Source: Owenia fusiformis
Taxonomy: Eukaryota > Annelida > Polychaeta > Sabellida > Oweniidae
Length of the DNA stretch: 64,000 nt
Assembly (NCBI GenBank): GCA_903813345.2
Contig: CAIIXF020000007.1
Coordinates: 25,905,564-25,969,563 of the forward strand
Direction: 5' to 3'
Positions 11,816 through 23,900 of this stretch are shown here, in pieces (within the stretch, counting starts at the first letter, position 1; each line of letters starts with the position of its first letter). The notes beneath the pieces are model-generated. The model saw only the letters and a list, made by a program, of their open reading frames with translations. It was not told the origin of the DNA and made no database searches. The translations under genes were made by a program, and so were the position numbers.

Positions 11816-11977
11816 ATGCTGACAACAAGTTTTTGTGAGGGTCCCACGGACAAACTACTCCTTGATTTGACAATGGGTGGGGCCTTGGATTATGCCGTGA
11901 CACATTTTCCCGAGAGAACCGCTTTTATATATCCATTTGAGATAGCGGCTTTGACTTATAAACAATTACACACAAAG
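11816..11977 (+). CDS. Acyl-CoA synthetase exon 1
   Basis: ATG at 11816, 54 codons, donor AAAG|GTAAGT, phase 0. It encodes MLTTSFCEGPTDKLLLD... through AVTHFPERTAFIYP to TYKQLHTK. This matches the family start, where a hydrophobic TxG/L stretch precedes the FPER-A motif and T-Y-x-L. No clear mitochondrial presequence is visible, so an upstream exon is possible. Confidence 0.82.
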
Positions 11978-14900
11978 GTAAGTGATTGTTTTCTCAAATG
12001 GGAAGCTTATAGTCAGAAACCCATGCCTCTCTATCGTTTCAAAAAAATTACCCAACGTATCGGTCGTATCGGCATCCATACCTTTTTGAAAGGTAACACT
12101 TTGAGGTTCAATTTTCTGCCGGATGCCTTTGCAAACTCTCATTGGTTGCTCTGTATTGTAGCATTCCGTTACCATGGTTACGCATTTATAGACATCTTAC
12201 CTTGGAATCTTAAATCATGTGTAGCTTTGTCATTCCTTTGTCTATAGAAATTATATTTCCCATGTATCTTTAAGAACTGAAGCCATACGGTAGAATTTCT
12301 TCAATGTTATGACTTTTATTCTATGAGCAGAAGGTTTAAGCAACATAAAAGTGAAAACAGATTCAAAATTGGATCAGAACTGACAAAGTTGTTAAGCTTT
12401 CATTAAGCTCCCATGAACGTTATCATTTAACAATTAACTTTAAACATCTTACCTTAGAATTGAAATGTTTGGTAGCTTTTTCATTATTTGGTCTATAGAA
12501 GAGATCTTGGTATCAAATTAATCCGAATTGAATAACCGGTATGGTTACGATGTTCAATTATGCAAATTAGCTTATTTGTATAAATCATGATGTCATCAAT
12601 CTATTTTTGGTTCAGAACTTCCAAGTATATCAAAATATTTATTAGATCCGAGGTTGTGTGGCGTAGTTTCTGCATAGTTTGTAATTTATTCTATGAGTGG
12701 AAGAGGTATGAGCAACATAAAAAATGATTCAAGATTGAATTAGTATTAGCAAAATAATTTAGCTTTTGAGACAGCTACTATGAACGTTACTATTTGACAA
12801 TCATAAATAAAACACTAAAATAACAAAAAATGAAACAAACACAAGACAAAATCGTATAAAATAACTTGCAATAAACTCGGTATTGACCTTGTTATTATGG
12901 TCGTAGTTGTGGTTATTATTGAGTAATGGTACAGGTATCCGATATGGTATTGCAGCGTATACTGGAGTAATGGTACAGGTATCCTTGGATTTTAGCCCCG
13001 AATACCGAGGTTTATTATTTCAATTATCGTGTATTATTCTTTTGTGTTAATATAAGTTAACCATCTAACTATTGGTATGACATGATTACCTTGTTCTATT
13101 AATATAGTGTGTAATGAATATGCTACATTTTGTATGTTCAATTTGTAGACTGGCAACTAGTATTTATATGTTTAGGTTACATAGGCTCGTGTTAATCCAA
13201 TAATATAGATGAAGACAACTTTAGATACAAGATACCAATTCAAATCAAGAGTGAAAAGATGATATTCGTCTATACATTTTATGAATAATGCATATTTGAA
13301 TAAACATAGGCGGGTTATACTGTGAATGACGATATTAATCAAAATTGCAATAATTTTCTAACTAGATGCCTGTTTTATGAAAAGTATCACGGCTGGTGAT
13401 CCTACCATGGGCTTTCTAGTTGAAAGCCCATGATCCTACATATCATTAGTATTCTCAGAAAGTCGGTATCCGAATCGGATACCAAGTTCTGACCAGCAGA
13501 CGAACAACTAAGTTTGTTTATTTAACGGTTAGATTTGTTGACTTACCGATGCGTATTACAATCTTTTTTGGTCTCTTTTGGTTAATCACAAGTTTGATGA
13601 TGTCAACGGACCATGAGATAACACATTGTCAGAGGAAAGATATCAATATCAGGTGTATATCGCATAGAAAAATAAATATAGTTAATTGTTTGCACTGATA
13701 TGATGTGACTAAGTATTTATATTTCGTTTTATTTAATCCAATTTCCCGCCCTTGAGGTTTCAGACCGTGAAACTTAATATTCAATACTGACCAACTTCAT
13801 TATGAAATATATATTTTATTTCTCCAAGATAAATAATTTTGAATTTGTTTATGTATTAAAGAGTGTGATTTAACGATAATTGATGAAAAATCAAATGAGG
13901 TTTAACACATAAAAATGAGTGGGGGCGGGAGGGGGAGCGACACGCTATTACTCCGAACCTCGTTACTCCCAAAAATCCAATACTTTTAAAAAAGTTAAAA
14001 GATTGGTAAAACATACACTTTAATTGTAGTCTTCAATCTCCTTTATAGCAAAATTGAATGAAACGTTTAGAAACTGAGAAATTAAGTGTAACGGATAGAC
14101 CTCAAAGAATAAATTACGAAATATAGGCCTAAATGACTAATAACATTACGTGCAGTTTTTTATGATATGAAATAGCGGGATTCAGAAACGCGTTGAACTT
14201 TAATAACAGATGACGAATATTTTACAGACTGACAAATGATACACGAGTGTGCAAGCGCCTTGGTGAAAATAATTTATGATCCGAACCCGGGGATCCAAAT
14301 CGCGATCTGTCAACAAAACCCCCACACACTCACATATCAGGTTAGCGCAAGCCTTAAATGTACAATATGCACGAAACGTTTTCTTGTAAACAAAAAATAC
14401 AATCAACTCAATAATAATGATTCCCACGAATTGATTTCCTTGATCATTAATCTAGACCACATAATACTTGTTTGATTGCGGTTTTTGGTTCTTCACAGAC
14501 AGGATATTCAGGGGACTTATCTTGATTTCGGGCCTTGATTGCAGTCTATGGAGTTGCGTTAGGTTTTATGAAGTACTATTTTTAATTCCGCATATTAGAT
14601 ATCTCTGATAAATAGCTATAATTTGATGAAAACAATATTACCATAGGCCTTTGAAATCAAAATAACCTGCCATATAGAAATCAATCCACATCATGTTGCT
14701 AACAAACAGCATAATTCGGCATTAATACTGTAGCACCCCAGGGGCAGTGCGCTCTTTAATTACTGTTAGATGTTGGTAGCGTAGCGAACAAAATAGCACA
14801 ACCTGACTCCCGGGGGCGTTACGGTTAATCCCCAGATGGCGCTCCCTCTCTGAAGCCGTCAAATGGGAAAAAGCGAACAGAATAATGAATTAATTTGAAT

Positions 14901-17900
14901 TACAATAAGAATATAGTTTCTTTATTAACTAAAATGACATCATTTTGTTGGAAAATAATGATAAATCATGAGAATAAGTGTCAATTAAAACAAATCTTAG
15001 AGAATTACTGATGCGCTAACAAATCTAAGGGGTGCAGATAAATGCAATGTCATGTTGCGACTTCTTAGCCGCTCTCAACCGCTCCTGGGGGAGAACTGGC
15101 AGCGCTGCTAGGTTGGATGGTCGCTCCCAGTGCAGCTATCTTTCCTCTCGCTTGGCCGAGCGGGAGGGGTAGCGCAGAAAGGAAGCAACACACCAATGCC
15201 AGCCACGACTTGCGGAATGAAATCAATTAACATAAATTACATCGATCATTTTTATAAAGAATATTTGAATGCTCTAGCCAGAACCTTACAAATATATGAG
15301 AAGTTGAAATGAACTGATAATTTTTACATTTTGGAAATGACTTCACTTTAAAAACATGAAATTACACGAATTGGGAAGAATTAATAGATGACTAGCTTAC
15401 CAAAACAATGATTTATCCAAATAATATCCAAATTATATCCAATTAATATGATTTAATCCATAAAATCAAGATAAAACAAAAGAATCAAAAAGCGCATCTT
15501 GTCCCTGCAAAATCCCAGCAGAAGAGACAGTTGGTTTGAACTGAGCATGGGACTAAAATTTCACTGGCATGAATCTATTAGCTAAAAATAATTACATGAG
15601 AAAACAAACTGAGAAATTCTGTGGCTTCTACTAATAGGTGTGAACCGTCAAAACACTCAGGGCTTAACAATTAATATACAAAATACAAGATAGATGTCTG
15701 AGACAGGTTCAATTAATTAATAATTAATAACATATTCCTTAATAGAATGAAATTATTACAAAGTGATTACAAATCTAATCTTTAATTGAAACAAAAGTAA
15801 CGGCACTAAAAAATATTACATATAGTTGGGTCGTTACAATACGTAGAACTGGACAACAAATAACAATATAATGTTGTTTTGATCCGGATTTTGAATATAC
15901 AGTACTCTTTTCCCTCAAACCTATCTACCTCTTGGAAAAAACCTTAACTGGTTATTTTGTACCTTGAATCTAAACTTGATACATGTACGTTCAAAATATC
16001 AACGGTTACATATATTCATCATTCAAAGGTTTGCCCTCGGCCCGACACTGAATTAAATCGGACCGTTTCAAGAGAGGAATGATAAATATAAATCTGATTT
16101 GGGAAGCCGTTGGATCTAACTCACTAAGAAATTGTGTTTTTAAATGATATAAGCCAAAAGATATTCTAAAAATTGAAACATTTTTTTGTCTAATGGCTTC
16201 AGATAAATTAAATGATCGAACAATCAGCAAGTCTAATTGAAAATACACATCCTGTAAAAGTGAATTCAAACACGGAATAAATCGCTGCTATTTAACTTGT
16301 ATATTGTCTACAAAATAGAAGGGGGAGTGGGAGATAATTCCCTTGCATGTTAACATCAAAACCAAATTCCCAAAACATACCAAAATTAGAACTCCTTTTA
16401 TATTTATAACTATTAGGGAAAAAAAATAATTAATACAAAAAGATGAAGGAGACAACTGATGAGGGGAAAGCAAAACTCGAATTAATCAATTAGGATTAGA
16501 AAACTGATAAGAGAGGAGGAAAAAATCGAATTTATCATATGATACTTCTGAATTTTTAGGATGTTCGTGGACTATATACGCCCCTCCTCGGACGCGCACC
16601 CCATTGGCACCCACAGGGAATTTCCCATGGGGGATGCGTCCATGGCCGTAGCCAGCTTTTTGTAAGGGGGGCTCGAACCACCCCCGACAGTACCCCCTCC
16701 CCCCCCCCAGCGAACAAGCGCGAGAAAGGGGGATCTGGGGCCCGGTCTGGGGGAAGAACGTCTTTGGTGCATTCTGACCAGTTTCGGGCGAGAAATGGGG
16801 GTCTGGGAGGTTCTCCCCTGGCAAATTTCGAAAATTTAACATCATTTAATTTGATGCATTCTGACCAATTTCAGAGCGAGAATAGGGGGTTTGAGTTCTC
16901 CCCCTCCCCCCAGAAAATTTCGAAAATTGAACATCATTTGGTGCATTCTGACCAGAACTGGGGGGTTCTCCCCTAGCAAATTTCGAAAATTTAACATAAT
17001 TTAATTTGATGCATTCTGACCAATTTCAGAGCGAGTATAAGGGGATCTGGGGGGTTCTTCCCCCCCCCCAGATCGCGGAAATGATGCGTACACCCGAACG
17101 ACCCCCTCAACGACCAACAAATCTCCCAAAATCATACAGTTTAAACTTTTCACCATTTTGAGCAGTTTCAAGTGGTTTTTAGGACCAAAGTTTTCAAAAG
17201 TGAACCCCCTTGGATTCTTGAAAAGTAGCCCCCTTGATAAAAACTGATTACGGTTTTTGTTTTTAAGAAACTGTTATATTCATCTTAGTTTGAGGAAATA
17301 AATGCGTATTACTGGATTGAGACATTTGATGACACAGTGAGTGTCTGTTTCCCGTCAGCTGCATTGATTGCATCATCATGGGAAAACGGGATTGAGTCTA
17401 TATTGAACTTATTAATTAAAAATCAACGGAGGTTTTGCTCATTCACCTCTTTAAGTGGTTAGGAATATCAAATAACTCGGACGTTGCTTTCTTGATCATA
17501 AATGTGAACCCCCTTGTCGGGGTTCAGCCCCCCCCCCCCCACATAACATGACATAAGCTTGATTCAAGCTTATTGAGTGAAAATATATAGTTTCCATGTC
17601 ACTGAATAAGTTGGTCTATAGAAATGATACAGGTATTTGTAATTTTGAATCTCATTGACAGGGGTCAAAACAGTTTTTTAATTCATATGCGTCAATCTAT
17701 TTAAAAAGTCAAAACATCATGACTGCATGGTCAGACATCAATATTTGTGCTGCGATTCAAGCAGTAAAAATCTACATGATTTTTTTAAACTGATTTGCTT
17801 CATAGGCGTCAATCAATATCAATCAATAGTTGAAAAGACAAATCATCATGAAAGGTCAAACATTAATATTTGTGCTGCGATTCAAGCATTGAAGAATACT

Positions 17901-20900
17901 CCTCCATATACATTTTGTAAATATTGATACGTGTACTAGTCAACATATGTCAAAATAGCATAATTAAAGCATTACTATGTATTTATAAGAATCATTGACA
18001 GTGTATTGCAAATTATAAAATTGGATTTTAAAATACAGGATCGAGATCACACGATTTTGACCCCTGTGAATGATAGTTAGAATACATGTAACATTTTAAC
18101 ATACTTACATGTTCAGTTTAATGAAATAATATGAACAAGTCATGTACATTTTTACTCAATAAGATTATTTTTTTCGTAATTGTAAAACTTTTGATAATTG
18201 TCGTTCACAATAGCTGCCCCAAAAGCTGAATAACTTTGCTAATTCTGATACAATTTTGAATCTGTTGTCTCTTTAATGTTGCCTATATCTTCCATTCATC
18301 AAATAAAGGTCAAAACTATGCACACACTCTGTCATACGGCCTAGGTTCTAATAGGTACACTGTTACTAAACTGGGATATTCTGAACAAAAATGGATTGAT
18401 GACGTCACGATTTATGCAAATTAGCTAATTTGTGTAATTGAACATTGTAATCGTACAGGAAATTTTAATTAGGTTTAATTTGATACCAATATCATTTCTA
18501 TAGACCAAATAATGACAAAGCTACAAACATTTTAAACTTCCATGCTTAACTTAAATGCTCCATGAATAATGGGAAAATAAAGATATGATGATGATTATTT
18601 GGTAATACTGTTTCAATTTTCTGTTTTCACTTTTATGTTGCTTATACCTTCTTCTTATAGTTAAAGGACCAAACTTTGCAGAAATTCTGACATACGGCCT
18701 CAGTTCTAATGGATACGTTGCTATACTTTAAAATTCTGAATCAAAAATTGATTGATGACATCACAAATGAACCTAAAAAATAAGAAACCTAAATACTATT
18801 ATGCATTCTAACATGATATGTGACGTCACAATAGCTAGAACAATTGATAAACTGGTCTATATTGGAGTATGTATGACCGCTAAAATTCATAAATGCAAAT
18901 AGTTGTGTTTCTTGTCTGCTTATCATATTAGAATCGTAACAAAGACCTCGATTTTGTGATTTATGTCAAATACACGACCTCAAATTTTATTCTGGCCATT
19001 GCCAAAGACCTCAATCGCTACGCGATTTCGGTCTTTTAACAATGGACAGAATAACATTTTCGGTAATATATTACGCCATAAATCATAAAATCTCGGTCTT
19101 TATTCCTTAAATAATATATAGAAAAATATATTCATATATATTGCACACGAATGGCATTTGTACATCTTGGATTGCTTGTGAATTGGCTTATAAAGTCTGT
19201 AACCTCTTATATTTTGATGCTTCTGAAAAAAATAACACGGCGGATAGACCTCAAATTACAAGAGGACACAGGCTTATTGCACTGAACACTAATTAATCGA
19301 TATACAAATGTCATTTCTGTGCAGTATGAATATGTTTTTCCATTATTGCACATAATAGCCTTTGGATTTCTTATTTTTAGGTTCATCTGGTTGCCAGTTT
19401 GAAGCAGTTTTAGATATAGATTTCAAGCGATTTATTCGTAAATTTTTCCGTGAAAAGATTCGGGTAAAAATTAATCTTTCTGATTTGTTGAATTACCTGG
19501 CGTGTGTTCGTGGATTCTGTTTCTTTGCAAGCTAACTCCACTTCTTCGTCGGATTCTTCACTCTATACAGTATAGCAGAAGCACAGTGTACGTTGCTTCT
19601 AATCGTGTTCCATGCTTTGGTTCTTCGAGGTTTAAAAGCTGAGTTGTTCAAGAAGTGCAGTTTTTGTCCGAGTCGAATTGCAGCGTGTCGTATTAGAGCA
19701 AGTTTTAACTGAGCTTTTGTATATAATATTGCCCGCTGTAAATCTCCTGGTGTGTGCTCCGCGGCTCCGACATTCCCGGGAAAACATTTTTGTTCAGTGT
19801 TGAAATAGTCAATTTGTTGGAATATTTTGTCAGCGAAATTCAAAATGGATGCAGCAGACGGTTAAAATGTTGATAATATTTTTCGAAAATAAAGAAAATT
19901 AAAATACTTCAAAGAAACTAAACCTGTTTACGTGTGTCCTGAAAACCTCACTTGTCATTGGATAAATAAGTTATCTATCTGGCTTGGAAAGAATAAGAAT
20001 AATGTTTAAAATGTCAGGATCTTGTCCCAGAAGTAATGCACTATATAACTTTCTTTAATACTTACTTCTGGGACAATCCTAGTATTTTAAACAATAGAAG
20101 TGGAAACATATTTATCCAGATTTAAATTGTAAAATAAATTGGCAGTTAATTCAAACTCTTAAAGAGCAACGACTTAAAAGCATTCAATATAAGACTTCAC
20201 ATAATATTTTCCCAACTAATACACTCACCTTTTTAAATGGAAAATCGAAGGAGTTGCCTCAAAGAATTGTACATATTGTAATGAGGAAGACTCGTATGCA
20301 AACATGCAAAAGAGTAATGCTATTTTGGGCACAGAATTAGACTAGGACACAAACACATTTTATTCAAGTATGAATGTAAAACAAAAAATATTAGAACCGT
20401 GGGTACTGGGCTCACATGGTGACAGAAAAAAAACGGATATAATTTTTTGCTGATTTTTTGTAACAAAATTATTTCAAGCCACTTGCCACTATTTTGGACT
20501 GACTGAGAAGCAGATGGACAAATCGATGTTAAGTAAAATGGCTGAAAAAACGGATATAATTTTTTGCAAATTATTTGTATCAAAATTATTTCATACAACT
20601 ACTCTTTACAGTGACATGGCTTTTTGCAATGCAAGACACATGAAATTATTTGTAAAGCTAGGAAATGGGCCATTTCGCGAGACAAAAATGGCGACCATTT
20701 TGAAATCAGGCAAGCTTTTGAACCAGGAGTCATAGGGGAGTTTTTTGTATTGATGTTGAACAAAAATAACTTGAAACTGGAATCCTATCGACAGAGGTTT
20801 TAAGCAATGGTCCAAAAGAGGATTTCGCGAGACAGATGGACAAACCAATGTTAACTAAAATGGCTGAAAATAAAAAAAACGGATATAATGTTTTGCCGAT

Positions 20901-23900
20901 TTTTGTAACAAAATTATTTCATACAACTACTCTTTACAATGACATGGCTTTTTACAATGCAGGACAGCTGAAATTATTTGTAAAGCTAGGAAATGGCCAA
21001 AAAGTGAATTTCGCGAAACAAGAATGGCGACCATTTTGAAAATAGGCGAGCTTTTGAACAAAGAGTCATAGGAGAGTTTTTTGTATTGATGTTGAACAAA
21101 ATTAACTTAAAACGGGAATCCTATCGACAGAGGGTTTAAGGTAAATGGTCCAAAAGTGGATTTTGTGAGACAGATGGACAAATCAATGTTAACTAAAATG
21201 GCTGAAAATAAAAAAAATGGATATAATTTTTTGCTGATTTTTCGTAACAAAATTATTTCATACATCTACTCTTTACATTGACATGGATTTTTACAATGTA
21301 GGACACTTGAAATTATTTGTAAAGCTAGGAAATGGGTCAAAAGTGAATTTCGCGAGACAAAAATGGCGGCCATTTTGAAAATAGGCGAGCTTTTGAACCA
21401 GGAGTCATAGGGGAGTTTTCTGTATTGATGTTGAACAGAAATAACTTAAAACAGGAATCCTATCGACAGAGGTTTTAAAACGTGCCACTGTTGTTGACGG
21501 AAAGTTGATTTCGCGAGTCAGATAGACAAATCAATGTTAACTAAAATGGCTGAAAATAAAGAAATTGATATAATTTTTCGCTGATTTTTTGTAACAAAAT
21601 TATTTCATATATCTACCTTTTACATTGACATGGATTTTTACTGTGTAGGACACCTGAAGTTATTTGCAAAGCTAGGAAATGGGTCAAAAGTGAATTTCGC
21701 GAGACAAAAGTGACCGCCATTTTGAAAATAGGCGAGCTTTTGAACCAGAAGTCATAGGGGAGTTTTCTGCACTGATGTTGAACAGAAATAACTTAAAACA
21801 AGAATCCTATCGACAGAGGTTTTAAAACGTGCCGGTCAAAAGTGAATTTCGCGAGACAAAAGTGACGGCCGTTTTAAAAATAGGCGAGCTTTTGAACCAG
21901 GAGTCATAGGGGAGTTTTCTGCACTGATGTTGAACAGAAATAACTTAAAACAGGAATCCTATCGACAGAGGTTTTAAAACGTGCCACTATTGTTGACGGA
22001 CAGACAGACAGACAGACGGACGGACGGACGGACGGACCGACGGACGGACGGACGGACAGACAGACGGACAAGTGAGTGATTGCAAAAGCTCATCATGTGA
22101 GCTAAAAAGGAAGAAAACTATGTCAATTATATTATTGTTATTGCAAATAATGTATAAGTAAGTACAAATATGGGGATCATCCCAATTTCTTGTGCTTGTT
22201 TGATCAAGAATATAATGTATGTATAATGATTGAAGAAAATAAATCACAATAAAAAAATTAGTTCTATATCATATACCATATATCTCATAATATAACTCTT
22301 ATATATTTGATCAGGTATGTCATGTTGCTGCTGCGTTGCTGTCCCGCGGCTTAAGACCAGGTGACCAAGTTGTTCTGTGGACAGATGTACATTGTATGGA
22401 ATTGGAGGTGTTCTCGCACGCTGTGACGTATGCTGGGCTTATTCTTGTAAGTATACTTGCAAGAACGCAAGTAAATAAATCATCGACAACGGATCCGGAA
22501 AGTCAATTATAAAATCAGACAAGAGGAGGTGTGAACTGTCAATAACTTTTGGATGATATCTGAATGGTTCAATTTGAAACAAGTTGAATTAATTAACATC
22601 GAAATTGTTGAACGGATACTTAACGGAAACTGAGTTGCGGAATTGCGCGAGTTTGCGGAACGAACAATGAATGAGGTCTCAGATGCGCACAACGCATCCC
22701 ATCCCCTCCATCAGATGGGCCTGTGAGGTTTTCGGACACTTATGATGAACATGCGTTATCAAAATAATTTCAGTGGGATTGTCAGAGGGGGTATGTTGTG
22801 GGCTTTGGTTCCTTACTTGTAGGAAATTAATCATCTCCATAACGTAATAGAGGGATGGATTAAGGATAAAAATTATATTTGAACTCTTCCAATTTTCTCT
22901 ATACATTTATTATCTTAGAGCCTGGTGTTGAGATTTCCAACACAGTTAAAGAGTTTTCTCTCATTTCTTAGGTTGGTGTGTTCCTGATTGATATAGAGGA
23001 CGTTCTGTTAAATTTTTCATGTAAAGCTATTATATTTCCAAATTTTACATGGGAATACACAAACCGAGAATCTCGACTTGGAAGAATTCTTGGAACAACT
23101 GCTGCCAGTATAACAGATCATGAGACAAACACTGACTCTACAGCAAGCATTGCAATACTTCCGAATAAAACAAGTGGCAAGTAAGATGGGATTGTTTATT
23201 CTCTTTTATGGCAGTTTTAAACATGCTAAATATCCACATTACCTCTATCCATTATCCCTCAGTCGCATTCGCTACGGCGATCGTAGGTCTAGTCTACGGC
23301 CAATAGCAACGGTCTTCGAAAGTATGACGTACGGTCGTCTAAAATGGGCGTTTCTCTGGAGGCGGTAGGTTTTAATAAATACCAAGGTAGACGCGAGGTG
23401 GCCGCACGCAGGGGCCATGCGATGATTGTATGGCGAATGGGCGACCAGTTCGACGATACGATATGGCTACACTTTCCATGGCGACCGAAGAAATGTATAA
23501 AGTGCTATTGTTTCCACTGCGATGCAATGGCCTGTAAAAACCTTCGATATGCCGAATGGGGACCGTAAGAAGCGATGGTAGAATTTATACAGTCGCCTCG
23601 GGCACTTCTTGAATTCGGCGAACAATTACGACTGCCGTGCGATCGCCGTTAGGAAAATTATGACTGCAGCATTTTTGAACAACCCTTGCATCTTCTGTAA
23701 AATATTCAGGGAACTTAAATACCATTTTCTCAGCCCTCTCCAATCTCTAAATGTAACATTAAATCTATTAAAGGGGCACATTTTTGAGTTTCAAAACTCT
23801 GCTCGACGAAGGCGTAACACAACAAAGCCACCTATCAAAAGTAAAAAAGACTATAAGAGCTGACGATGTAGCTGTTATAATGCTGACATCAGTAAGTATT

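Larger units (their letters stand above)
12838..17563 (-). repeat. Right arm of the large inverted duplication
   Basis: Reverse complement of 2039-5205, located in synthetase intron 1. It is longer than the left arm because of the LTR-like insert 14729-15838, an arm-specific stretch 13797-14117 and a 34-bp hairpin insert at 13407-13440. A 79-codon open frame at 14236-14475 is also open in the left arm (4195-3956). I do not regard it as a gene; it shows only that the copies are similar. Confidence 0.9.
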
